Shown: positions 16,516 through 26,360, numbered from the stretch's first letter. The stretch is DNA of 64,000 nucleotides from an uncultured Duncaniella sp. (GCA_910587165.1 CAJUKP010000011.1:1-64000); one strand, 5' to 3'. A program made the numbers and translations. The notes: generated by a model not told the origin, from the letters alone.

Positions 16516-17990
16516 AAAACGGGTTCCTGATTATGCTTGCGCAGACCGTCAAACTGTTCCTCGGAAATCTTCTTCACAAGACGTATATCCTGTTTCACAA
16601 TCCAATCCCTGTATCGTCCGCCGTCCAGCAGAATCCGGCAGACGGTCTTGCCGCCTTCATCACCGGGACTGGACATTGAGTCAAATGTGGCCGGCCGACC
16701 ATTAAGAAGCCCGCCTATCACCACAAGCCTGTCTCCGGGCTGAAGATCCACCTCTCCCTCGTGATACAGCTCGGTGTCATTGCCGAATGTTCCTATGGCT
16801 ATCTTGTAGCGGTTGATCTCAGCCGGACTTATGGTCGCATAACGGCTGTTCACCTCACGTGACTGGCGATACCCCCATGCGAGGTCTCCGATCTCATGAT
16901 AGAGTCTGGACAGCCCGGCCTCATGCTCTCTGAAAAACAGTAGCCAGGATATGACCGGACGGTTTTCGAACACCTTTTTGTGTCCTATTTTGCGGACCAT
17001 CTCTTCCATCGGATAATATACATCCACGAGATTGATACCCCGTTCCCTCAGCCGCTCAGCCACCATATCATAATCGACATATCGACGGAAATGCATTGCA
17101 TACCACCGGACCGGGTTGTCGGTCAGAGTGGCTATGACCCGACGGCGTATCTCCGCCACACGCTCATCATTGATGTCTGACGGTACTGCAAATGCCGTGA
17201 ACGCATTGACGGCTCCTGTCGAAGCCACACAGGCGCATATATCCGAGGCGGATATACCGCAATTCATGGCAGCGGCACACCATAGGTCGACAGATGTCTG
17301 CGAAGGAAGGCCCGACAGTCTGATTCCGTAGTCTGAGAGCAGACCGTTCAACATAGCCTCAATAGTCCTGGACATCTGCCTCGGAGTGGAATGGGCCTGT
17401 TTTAAAGGAAAGAGATATTTGTTCCTGGCCTTGGCATATCTGCCGACTATAGCCGCGATATGCTCATTGTCGCCGGTATAATCATCTTTTTTATAAGCTG
17501 CCAACTGATCAAAAGTCATTCCCCCGGCATATATGGAGAACAGCAGAAGATCCTTCGCAAGCTGTCGCTGAGGTCTTGAGGAAAAATCAGCACGGATGAC
17601 AGACTGTAGTTTCCGGAAAACATCCTTATGATTGACACCGTCAAACCGTGATGCAGACGGATCATTCAGTCTGGATATGATTGCTGCAAACGCTCCGTTG
17701 GGCTTCGCAAGCCCGGTTTCAACGGCTTTGTTATAGAGAGCCGCGATCTTGCTCATGTTATACGCGATGGTCTTCGTGTAATATCCATGAAACAGCTGAT
17801 AAGCCACCCACTCTCCAAGCAGCGTCTCGTCAAAGCTGTCAAAATCCATTTCCGAGCCGCCTACAAATCCCGATAGCGAATCAATCGCACGGGTCATGTT
17901 TCCGGCACTTGCACGACTCTTCGTCTCGGTAGATCTGAGTCGGAAAAATTCTATAGGATTTTGCACGGTATCTATTGCGCTATCAGTCAT
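16512..17990 (-). CDS. fusion of degenerate tyrosine-recombinase fold and NusG/UpxY-type antiterminator
   Basis: 492 residues. Residues about 10-115 look like the SAM-like helical DNA-binding domain of Bacteroidota integrases, and 120-280 like the recombinase catalytic fold. DLLLFSIYAGGMTFDQLAAYKKDD (147-170) matches the box-I region, but the catalytic Arg is Gly (156). The later segment LPSQTSVDLWCAAA (228-241) lacks HxxR, and AFTAF (263-267) lacks the nucleophilic Tyr. Residues 293-400 are an NGN domain (RWYAMHFRRYVDYDMVAERL) and 414-475 a KOW-like region (LQPGDRLVVIGGLLNGRPATF). It is likely the locus-specific elongation factor for the long downstream operon, as UpxY is in Bacteroides. The recombinase part may now only bind DNA. 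A hairpin lies 23-39 nt upstream. Confidence 0.8.
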   Translation of the reverse strand: MTDSAIDTVQNPIEFFRLRSTETKSRASAGNMTRAIDSLSGFVGGSEMDFDSFDETLLGEWVAYQLFHGYYTKTIAYNMSKIAALYNKAVETGLAKPNGAFAAIISRLNDPSASRFDGVNHKDVFRKLQSVIRADFSSRPQRQLAKDLLLFSIYAGGMTFDQLAAYKKDDYTGDNEHIAAIVGRYAKARNKYLFPLKQAHSTPRQMSRTIEAMLNGLLSDYGIRLSGLPSQTSVDLWCAAAMNCGISASDICACVASTGAVNAFTAFAVPSDINDERVAEIRRRVIATLTDNPVRWYAMHFRRYVDYDMVAERLRERGINLVDVYYPMEEMVRKIGHKKVFENRPVISWLLFFREHEAGLSRLYHEIGDLAWGYRQSREVNSRYATISPAEINRYKIAIGTFGNDTELYHEGEVDLQPGDRLVVIGGLLNGRPATFDSMSSPGDEGGKTVCRILLDGGRYRDWIVKQDIRLVKKISEEQFDGLRKHNQEPVL

Positions 17991-18152
17991 TTGACCTCTT
18001 GAATATCAATAGATGAAATGCGATTTCATTGACAAATCTTCTTGACCCCCTTCCTTGTTGCCTTACGGCTCAAAAGAGGTCGCTCAACGAGATATGCTTC
18101 AACAGTTTTCAAAACGGCAACTGTATTCCGAAAAAGCCATTCCCACAAAACA
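17991..18152 (-). promoter_or_regulatory. untranslated leader between invertible segment and first gene
   Basis: About 160 bp with no convincing gene. If the invertible segment flips, transcription would enter here and run to the ATG at 17990. A 7-bp perfect inverted repeat (ATGAAAT-GCG-ATTTCAT, 18013-18029) lies just ahead of the start codon and could form an RNA hairpin. UpxY-type antiterminators act in such leaders, so this is where its cis element would be expected. No classical terminator with a U-tract is visible. Confidence 0.45.
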
Positions 18153-18177
18153 TCTCTTTCCAAGAGATAGTCACCTG
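18153..18177 (+). repeat. left inverted repeat of the putative invertible promoter
   Basis: TCTCTTTCCAAGAGATA (18153-18169) is repeated exactly in inverted orientation at 18409-18425. Extending inward by 8 bp gives 22 of 25 matches. Each copy is itself a short dyad (TCTCTT-TCC-AAGAGA), as expected for a tyrosine-recombinase crossover site flanked by two inverted binding sites. Confidence 0.8.
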
Positions 18178-18202
18178 ACGCTAATGGTTGAGAATCTGAG
18201 GT

Positions 18203-18214
18203 ATACGATCGTAT
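18203..18214. repeat. 12-bp perfect palindrome inside the invertible segment
   Basis: ATACGATCGTAT is self-complementary. It lies inside the segment bounded by the inverted repeats, on the side away from the promoter. It could be an operator or accessory recombination site, but no function can be assigned. Confidence 0.4.
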
Positions 18215-18318
18215 CAAAGGGCCTTTTGCTAAACAATCATCCTGTTCTGCATAATTTCTGCTGATCAATGGAATATGGATGACCGAGTCTGAAAAATTAA
18301 GAAGGATGAATATTTTCA

Positions 18319-18350
18319 GTTGCATACTTAAATAAAAAACAGTACCTTTG
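18319..18350 (+). promoter_or_regulatory. Bacteroidota-type promoter inside the invertible segment, facing away from the capsule locus
   Basis: The -7 element TACCTTTG (18343-18350) matches TAnnTTTG exactly, and GTTG at 18319-18322 is the -33 element at a 20-bp spacing. Transcription would start near 18357 and run rightwards into the terminator at 18447-18485. No matching promoter was found on the minus strand of the segment. After inversion about the repeats, the -7 box would lie near 18228-18235 on the minus strand and would drive the polysaccharide operon with a leader of roughly 230 nt. Confidence 0.7.
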
Positions 18351-18400
18351 CCCGCGGAAAAGCAGCAAACACAGCTATCACCACTGGCTAAATTCAATGA

Positions 18401-18425
18401 CAAGTTAGTATCTCTTGGAAAGAGA
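18401..18425 (-). repeat. right inverted repeat of the putative invertible promoter
   Basis: TATCTCTTGGAAAGAGA at 18409-18425 is the exact reverse complement of 18153-18169. The inner flank 18401-18408 matches in 5 of 8 positions. With the left copy it bounds a segment of about 223 bp containing the only recognisable promoter in the region. Confidence 0.8.
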
Positions 18426-18446
18426 ACATCCCATATAATAAGACAT

Positions 18447-18485
18447 AACAGCCCCGGGACATAACACTCCCGGGGCTGTTTTCTT
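18447..18485 (+). terminator. strong intrinsic terminator between invertible promoter and polymerase gene
   Basis: AACAGCCCCGGGA (18447-18459) pairs perfectly over 13 bp with 18468-18480, with an 8-nt loop, followed by a TTTTCTT tract in the plus direction. It should stop transcripts coming from the invertible promoter in its present orientation, about 130 nt after their start. That protects the downstream polymerase gene and would yield a short RNA. Confidence 0.85.
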
Positions 18486-18630
18486 ATCGCCAGGCACGAT
18501 ATACATTATTTAACAGATACGCGCCGCAATATTGCCCACCCACTCCATTACATTTGCCGATGATTATCGGATTTTTCAGTTTTGCGACTGCAGCGCTCTA
18601 TCGCAAGGCAAATAAACAAGATTTGGACGT

Positions 18631-20115
18631 ATGGGAAAACAGCGGCAATACATAGCGATTGACTTGAAATCGTTCTACGCCTCAGTCGAATGTGTCGAGA
18701 GAGGACTTGATCCACTTGACACGTGCCTCGTTGTCGCAGATATCAGCCGCACGGAGAAAACCATCTGTCTTGCAGTCTCCCCCGCGCTGAAAGCATTCGG
18801 GCTCGGCGGTCGCCCCCGGTTATTCGAGGTAGTGCAACGAGTGAGAGAAGTCAACCGCAATCGTGGCCGGATGGGCAGATCCCTCTCCGGCAGGCAACTC
18901 TCGGAACGTGCTGACCTTGCCGTTGACTACATTGTCGCCCCGCCACGCATGGCACTCTATATCGGCTATTCCACCAGGATCTATGATATATACCTCCGCT
19001 ATATAGCCCCCGAGGATATTCATGTCTATTCAATCGACGAGGTGTTCATCGACGCCACCGCCTACCTCGCCACCTACCGTATGTCGGCGCATGAATTGGC
19101 CCTGACCATAATCCGCGACGTACTCAGAGAGACCGGAATCACCGCCACCGCCGGCATAGGCACGAATATGTATCTATGCAAGGTCGCTATGGACATTGTG
19201 GCCAAGAAAATGAAGCCCGACAAAGACGGAGTGAGAATAGCCGAACTTGACGAGATGGACTATCGCCGTCAGCTATGGGACCACCTCCCGCTGACAGATT
19301 TCTGGCGCGTAGGAAAAGGTATCGCCAACCGGCTTGCAAAATATGGAATAATGACTATGGGCGACATCGCCAGATGTTCCCTTGACCACGAGGGATTCCT
19401 CTACAAACTCTTCGGCATCAATGCCGAGTTGCTCATTGACCACGCATGGGGTTGGGAACCTGTGACAATGGATCTCGTCAGGGCATACCGGCCCGAGACC
19501 CATTCCCTCAGTAGCGGGCAGGTGCTGACCGCCCCCTACCCCGTCAGTAAGGCCAGAATCGTGGTGATGGAAATGGTCGACACATTGGCCCTCGATCTTA
19601 TCGACAAAGGACTTGTCACCGACCAGATAGTGCTTCATATAGGCTACGACGTGGAATCGCTGGCCGACCCGGCCATCCGGGCTAAATATCATGGGCGCAT
19701 AACCGTTGACTACTATGGCCGTCAGGTGCCATTCCACGCCCACGGGACAGCAAATATATGCCGGCACACATCATCCTCCGACATCCTTACCCGCAGCATA
19801 GGCGAACTGTTCGACCGGATCGTCAACCCTTGTCTTCTTGTCAGACGCATCACTCTGTCTGCCAACCGCCTGATCCGTGAGGAGTGTCTTAACGCCCGCC
19901 GGGAAGCGGTGCAGCTCAGCCTGTTTGACGACCACGACGAAATCGCACGCAGGAAACAGGAGGCCAACAGACTCGCAAGGGAGCGCCGCCGGCAGGAAGC
20001 CATATTGAAAATAAAAAAGAGATTCGGGAAAAACGCCATCCTCAAAGGGCTTAATTTTGCCGACGGAGCCACACAACGAAACCGCAACAGACAGATAGGA
20101 GGGCACCATGAGTAG
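18631..20115 (+). CDS. Y-family DNA polymerase (UmuC/DinB/UvrX-like)
   Basis: 494 residues. AIDLKSFYASVECVERGLDPL near the N-terminus provides the first catalytic Asp and the steric-gate region. YSIDEVFID at about 137-145 provides the second acidic pair. The C-terminal part has helix-hairpin-helix and little-finger regions. It should perform translesion synthesis on damaged DNA. The C-terminus is basic and helical (about 430-475). The next gene, which overlaps by 8 bp, encodes a YolD-like protein, the pairing seen with UvrX-type polymerases. No clear LexA-type operator was found upstream. The intrinsic terminator at 18447-18485 insulates it from the capsule locus. Confidence 0.88.
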   Translation: MGKQRQYIAIDLKSFYASVECVERGLDPLDTCLVVADISRTEKTICLAVSPALKAFGLGGRPRLFEVVQRVREVNRNRGRMGRSLSGRQLSERADLAVDYIVAPPRMALYIGYSTRIYDIYLRYIAPEDIHVYSIDEVFIDATAYLATYRMSAHELALTIIRDVLRETGITATAGIGTNMYLCKVAMDIVAKKMKPDKDGVRIAELDEMDYRRQLWDHLPLTDFWRVGKGIANRLAKYGIMTMGDIARCSLDHEGFLYKLFGINAELLIDHAWGWEPVTMDLVRAYRPETHSLSSGQVLTAPYPVSKARIVVMEMVDTLALDLIDKGLVTDQIVLHIGYDVESLADPAIRAKYHGRITVDYYGRQVPFHAHGTANICRHTSSSDILTRSIGELFDRIVNPCLLVRRITLSANRLIREECLNARREAVQLSLFDDHDEIARRKQEANRLARERRRQEAILKIKKRFGKNAILKGLNFADGATQRNRNRQIGGHHE

Positions 20116-20530
20116 ATATGACGACATCATTGACCTACCCCACCACGTATCAGAGATCATGCGGCCAATGCCGCTGCAGAACCGTGCCGCCCAGTTCGCC
20201 CCCTTCGCGGCACTGACAGGCCACGAGGCAGCCATCAATGAGACCGCGCGCCTGACATCAACTAAGACAGAACTGAGCGACTGCGAGAAAACCATACTTG
20301 ACAGACGTCTCTCCTATGCCGTCAGCCACCTCTCATGCCGTCTCCCGCTCGACTTCACGGTCTTCGTGCCCGACCGATGGAAAACCGGAGGCTCCTACGT
20401 AAATATCACCGGGATAATAAAGAAACTCGACACCATCGGACGCCTGATCATCCTGGAAGACGGCCGGCACCTCCGGCTCGACTGCATCGCCGGAATCGAC
20501 AGCCCCATATTCGACACATTTGACCAATGA
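20108..20530 (+). CDS. YolD-like protein
   Basis: 140 residues. The N-terminal block MRPMPLQNRAAQFAPFAALTGHEAAI (about 18-43) is the hallmark of YolD-like proteins that accompany Y-family polymerases. Residues 95-135 form a small beta-rich region with the YolD pattern (GIIKKLDTIGRLIILEDGRHLRLDCIAGI). The start overlaps the polymerase stop by 8 bp, so the pair is translationally coupled. Its biochemical role is not established. It probably helps or restrains the polymerase. Confidence 0.8.
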   Translation: MSRYDDIIDLPHHVSEIMRPMPLQNRAAQFAPFAALTGHEAAINETARLTSTKTELSDCEKTILDRRLSYAVSHLSCRLPLDFTVFVPDRWKTGGSYVNITGIIKKLDTIGRLIILEDGRHLRLDCIAGIDSPIFDTFDQ

Positions 20531-20612
20531 TGCCCCATCATGCGAACCATTGTGTCATGCAATACGTTTTAAAAGAAAACGACTTCCGTATTAACCCACA
20601 AAAAATTTGATT

Positions 20613-20843
20613 ATGGATTTACAGAACATATTGTCAGAGCTCACATCGAAATTTGGAGGCTCATTTGATGTCGCTGCAGTCACAGAACATCTCAAAGGCA
20701 TTGACACAAGCAACTTCTCAATCACCGAGATAATCGAAAAAGTCAAAGGAGCCGGGCTTCTCGGCGACCTTGACGGCGACGGAGTGCAAGAGAGCACCCT
20801 GGAAGAAATAAAAGGAAAAATCGGCAGCCTGTTCGGAAAATAG
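20613..20843 (+). CDS. small acidic protein with an EF-hand-like loop
   Basis: 76 residues from the ATG at 20613 (a TTG lies 6 nt earlier). The sequence is mostly amphipathic helix, with GDLDGDGVQESTLEEI near residues 50-65, resembling the Asp-rich loop of EF-hand or dockerin-type calcium sites. The residue at loop position 12 is Leu where an acidic residue is normal, so calcium binding is uncertain. There is no signal peptide. It stands alone between the YolD-like gene and tRNA-Ser and shows no operon partner. The function is unknown. Confidence 0.6.
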   Translation: MDLQNILSELTSKFGGSFDVAAVTEHLKGIDTSNFSITEIIEKVKGAGLLGDLDGDGVQESTLEEIKGKIGSLFGK

Positions 20844-20884
20844 CCGGATATCCACGCGGCGATCATACCGTTCGCACTAAACAA

Positions 20885-20920
20885 AAACCACGTTGAGTCT
20901 CTTCAGATTCAACGTGGTTT
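20885..20920. terminator. hairpin terminator between the small acidic gene and tRNA-Ser
   Basis: AAACCACGTTGA (20885-20896) pairs perfectly with 20909-20920, with a 12-nt loop. On the minus strand it is followed by a TTTTTGT tract, so it most likely ends the tRNA-Ser transcript. It may also serve the plus-strand gene ending at 20843. Confidence 0.75.
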
Positions 20921-20925
20921 CTTCG

Positions 20926-21013
20926 CGGAGTGGGCGAGATTCGAACTCGCGATACGCTTTAGACGTATACCAGCTTTCCAGGCGGGCCCCTTCAGCCACT
21001 CGGGCACCACTCC
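20926..21013 (-). tRNA. tRNA-Ser (anticodon GGA)
   Basis: 88 nt. The acceptor stem GGAGTGG/CCACTCC is fully paired, and the D-arm GCCCGAGTGGCTGAAGG is typical. The anticodon loop is CTGGAAA (GGA, reading UCC/UCU). There is a long variable arm (TATACGTCTAAAGCGTATC), as required for serine tRNAs, and the T-arm is GCGAG-TTCGAAT-CTCGC. CCA is not encoded. The anticodon stem CCCGC/GCTGG contains one C-U mismatch at its middle pair. A promoter is visible upstream at 21027. Confidence 0.95.
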
Positions 21014-21026
21014 TTGTTTGCGAGTG

Positions 21027-21058
21027 CAAAGTTAACACTTTTAGACTGCCGGACGAAA
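21027..21058 (-). promoter_or_regulatory. promoter of tRNA-Ser
   Basis: TAACTTTG on the minus strand (21027-21034) is an exact -7 box. The -33 region at about 21054-21058 reads TTTCG, a near match at a spacing of 19. The predicted start is about 7 nt upstream of the tRNA. Confidence 0.6.
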
Positions 21059-21137
21059 TTATCAGCGTTAATATGTGTTAATACGATAGTCATTCCAGCA
21101 ATTTCACGCCATAACCTCATCCCGGCCATAAAGTTAA

Positions 21138-21170
21138 CCCGATCGGAATAAACTGACGATTCCGACCGGG
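21138..21170. terminator. hairpin downstream of the NlpC/P60 gene
   Basis: CCCGATCGGAAT (21138-21149) pairs with ATTCCGACCGGG (21159-21170), with one G-U pair and a 9-nt loop. It lies 38 nt after the stop of the minus-strand gene. The tract that follows on that strand is only moderately U-rich, so it is a weaker terminator or an mRNA 3'-end stabiliser. Confidence 0.5.
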
Positions 21171-21207
21171 CCAATATACAAATCTAAACTCTTTCTTAAA
21201 TCTTAGC

Positions 21208-21837
21208 TCACGAGAACTGCGAGCTGCCTACTATTCTCTTCGCCCCGATAAAATGGCGCGAATAATATCCGTTGTCGGGAAATTTCTGGCGCACAACACC
21301 TCTCTTCGATGATGAGGCATGAATGAATGTGCATGAACCGTCAGGTCTCACTTCCTCCACTATGGCTACATGGCCCACTCTGCCTCGCCCGCTTGAACGG
21401 CTGGAGAAAAACAGAAGATCTCCGGGGCGTAGTTCGGATGTGTCCACCTTATCCCCCTGCAGATACTGGCTGCGGGAATCACGGTTGAGACTATATCCGA
21501 AATTACGGAACACATATCCGACAAATCCCGAGCAGTCAAACTGGTTGGGGCCGCTGGCACCGAGGCGATAACGTGTACCGAGAAAACGTTCGGCATACTT
21601 TATGATAGCCTTGAGTTCGCCATCCTCCTGAGCCGAAGCGTGCTCCTCCACAAATTCCTGGGCAAAAGGCGATGCTTCGAGGAGGGCCTTGCAGGCATCC
21701 TCGACAATCTTGTTGGAGGTATTCACATTGGCGGCATAGTGTTTTGCCGGAAGATGACCGGCAGGAACTGCAGAGCTGACACCGGCGCTGCAGAAACACA
21801 CCATCATAAGGGGAAGTATATATTTGCTTACGTTCAT
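21208..21837 (-). CDS. secreted NlpC/P60 (C40) cell-wall hydrolase
   Basis: 209 residues. A signal peptide (MNVSKYILPLMMVCFCSAGVSSA) is followed by a spacer and a C40 domain from about residue 75. It contains FDCSGFVGYVFRNFGYSLNRDSRSQ with the nucleophile Cys, GHVAIVEEV with the catalytic His, and FIHAS. Such enzymes cut peptide stems of peptidoglycan (D-Glu to diamino acid) in the periplasm. The single-domain architecture gives no further substrate hint. It is monocistronic, with a good promoter at 21890-21921. Confidence 0.9.
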   Translation of the reverse strand: MNVSKYILPLMMVCFCSAGVSSAVPAGHLPAKHYAANVNTSNKIVEDACKALLEASPFAQEFVEEHASAQEDGELKAIIKYAERFLGTRYRLGASGPNQFDCSGFVGYVFRNFGYSLNRDSRSQYLQGDKVDTSELRPGDLLFFSSRSSGRGRVGHVAIVEEVRPDGSCTFIHASSSKRGVVRQKFPDNGYYSRHFIGAKRIVGSSQFS

Positions 21838-22262
21838 TTCTTAAAGGTTACAAAAGGCTTCGATACAAGCCTTTTCTCTTTGCACACCGCAAAGTTAACC
21901 ATTTAATGACTCTCAGGCAAATCGCAATTTTTTGTCAATGCGTCAGTTACGTTAATTTCATACTTTCATGCAACTTTGTAACCCTATTTTGCAAAGAGTG
22001 TGCCGATTGTTAACAAAACAACCCATTTTGCCCTTTTTGATTACAATATTTCACATAATTTTACATTCCAAATTATCCCAATAAGCCTTTCGGCATTAAA
22101 TATATCTTAAATAGCCAAACACTATGCAATAACAATTGTTAAACCGCCAAGCCGCCACCAGACGTTATAATATTAGCAGACAATTAAATACACTAAAATA
22201 TAAGAAATGCTAATTTTACAACATTTTACATATTTTAACCCAATTCACTCAGGCCGATAATC
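21838..22262. other. 425-bp AT-rich intergenic region
   Basis: It holds the NlpC/P60 gene promoter at 21890-21921. The remaining roughly 340 bp up to the rluD-type gene end contain no convincing reading frame, RNA gene or strong hairpin on either strand. Confidence 0.6.
21890..21921 (-). promoter_or_regulatory. promoter of the NlpC/P60 gene
   Basis: On the minus strand TTTG (21918-21921), a 20-bp spacer and TAACTTTG (21890-21897) match both consensus elements exactly. The predicted start near 21884 leaves a leader of about 46 nt. Confidence 0.75.
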
Positions 22263-23339
22263 TCACTTCGAGGCTGAATATGCACGCCACTTATCTATCA
22301 GAGCCGTCATATCTGCCGGAATAGGAGCCGTGAAAAACATCTCCTCTCCCGTCTTCGGATGCACGAAGCCAAGAGTACGGGCGTGGAGAGCCTGCCTCGG
22401 ACAAAGGTCAAAACAATTGGCTATGAACTTCTGATAGCTCCCCGAACGCTCCCCACGCAGAATTTTGTCTCCACCATACCGCGCATCCGCAAACAGAGGA
22501 TGTCCTATATGGGTCAGATGCACACGAATCTGGTGGGTGCGACCGGTCTCGAGCACACACTTCACAAGAGCCACATGACCGAAATCCTCAAGTGTCTCAT
22601 AATGTGTCACAGCGTGTTTTCCCGTCGGGTCATCAGCCGGGAGCACCGTCATCTGCAGACGATCCTTAGGATTACGCCCTATATTACCCTCTATTCTCCC
22701 GGCCGGAGGCTTCGGGACTCCCCAGACGAGAGCATTATATTCACGTTTGGTCGTTTTGTTGAAGAACTGCTTGCCGAGATGAGTCTTGGCATCCGGAGTC
22801 TTGGCCACGACGAGCAGGCCTGACGTATCCTTATCAATGCGGTGAACCAACCCGAGTCTCGGATCATTGACATCATAGTCAGGAGTATCCCTGAAATGCC
22901 AGGCAAGCGCGTTGACCAGCGTCCCGGAATAGTTGCCATGTCCGGGATGGACCACCAGTCCGGCAGGTTTGTTGACTACAAGCACCGTATCATCCTCATA
23001 TACTATATCGAGCGGTATATCCTCAGCTATGATCTCGAATTCATACCGGGGCCTGTCCATCACCACCTGCACCACATCAAATGGTTTGACACGGTAGTTT
23101 GACTTGACCGCTTTTCCATTGACAAGAATGCATCCCGCCTCGGCAGCCTGCTGCACACGGTTGCGTGATGACTTCTGAAGCCGGATCACGAGAAACTTGT
23201 CGACACGGAGCAACTCCTGCCCCTTGTCGGCCACGAAACGGAAATGCTCATAGAGACCCGGTGCCGCACCGGTATCAATATCGGTGAGCGCATCACTCTC
23301 CTCAAGCTCTATATCCTCGGCTTCATTATCCAGGTTCAT
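22263..23339 (-). CDS. rluD: RluA/RluD family 23S rRNA pseudouridine synthase
   Basis: 358 residues. It has an N-terminal S4 RNA-binding domain (about 35-95, LRVDKFLVIRLQKSSRNRVQQAAEAGCILVNG) and a catalytic domain. In that domain LVHRIDKDTSGLLVVAK carries the conserved Asp. The architecture matches RluD, which isomerises uridines in helix 69 of 23S rRNA, but RluC/RluA-type specificity cannot be excluded. It lies 18 bp after the PASTA gene and is probably the last gene of the lon operon. Confidence 0.9.
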   Translation of the reverse strand: MNLDNEAEDIELEESDALTDIDTGAAPGLYEHFRFVADKGQELLRVDKFLVIRLQKSSRNRVQQAAEAGCILVNGKAVKSNYRVKPFDVVQVVMDRPRYEFEIIAEDIPLDIVYEDDTVLVVNKPAGLVVHPGHGNYSGTLVNALAWHFRDTPDYDVNDPRLGLVHRIDKDTSGLLVVAKTPDAKTHLGKQFFNKTTKREYNALVWGVPKPPAGRIEGNIGRNPKDRLQMTVLPADDPTGKHAVTHYETLEDFGHVALVKCVLETGRTHQIRVHLTHIGHPLFADARYGGDKILRGERSGSYQKFIANCFDLCPRQALHARTLGFVHPKTGEEMFFTAPIPADMTALIDKWRAYSASK

Positions 23340-23357
23340 ATATCCAGCATATTATGT

Positions 23358-23947
23358 TCAGAACAGATCAAGAGGCTCCACACTGTCGGCACCCGCGGCA
23401 CCGAGTGAATCGACGGGCGCGGTGAAATCCGGCAATCCCTCTCCAACCTCAAGCTCGATCACTGCATTGACAGGCACACGGGCGCCGGGCTGGAGGCGCG
23501 CACCTTTATAACGGACTCCGAGCACAAGATCCTTGAAATCGCTCGGCACCCTCTTCTCCACAACATTCTTGATCTCCAGACCCTCGAGTATCGACCTGGC
23601 CTGACGGAGCGAGATATCTGTCAGTGTGGGCAGCGATACCATCTTGGGAGAGAATGCCACGATCGTGAGGAACACCTCACGCCCCTCCTTGACCACAGTC
23701 CCCGCCTTGGGATTCTGCTCGATCACCGTCCCGGGAGCCATGTGGGTCTCGAACACTGAGTCGCTCACGATTCCGGTCAACCCGTCCGAAGCGAGTGCCG
23801 ACATGGCGCGGTCATAAGGAAGCGCCTTCACCACAGGAACATTCACGGTCTCACCGTGGCGGGTCCAGAAACGAAGGAACAACATGGAGAGCCAGCCAAT
23901 CAGAATACCGGCTGCCACCATAAGGAGAATGTTGAGAGCTATCTTTT

Positions 23948-23951
<4 letters not shown>
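23358..23951 (-). CDS. membrane-anchored PASTA-domain protein
   Basis: 197 residues. An N-terminal membrane segment (about 5-26) is followed by two or three PASTA-like repeats. The repeats have the typical V-P, A-x-x-L-x-x-G, G-x-V-x-x-Q-x-P-x-x-G pattern (e.g. GTVIEQNPKAGTVVKEG). PASTA domains sense or bind peptidoglycan fragments or beta-lactam-like ligands in other bacteria. Here there is no kinase or transpeptidase domain attached. It overlaps lon by 4 bp, and the lon-PASTA-rluD order is a familiar one in Bacteroidales. Confidence 0.85.
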
Positions 23952-26338
<2,387 letters not shown>

Positions 26339-26360
26339 ATATTTGCGCAAAAGGCGACCC

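Noticed and set aside
16512..17990. Reading the integrase-like gene as evidence of an integrative element or prophage
   Set aside because: Catalytic residues are absent, the C-terminus is an antiterminator, and no relaxase, mobilisation or phage genes, nor att-like repeats at the tRNA-Ser, were seen.
18026..18403. Minus-strand open frame of 125 codons across the invertible segment
   Set aside because: It spans one inverted repeat and the invertible promoter, has no family resemblance, and would be broken by inversion. Treated as chance.
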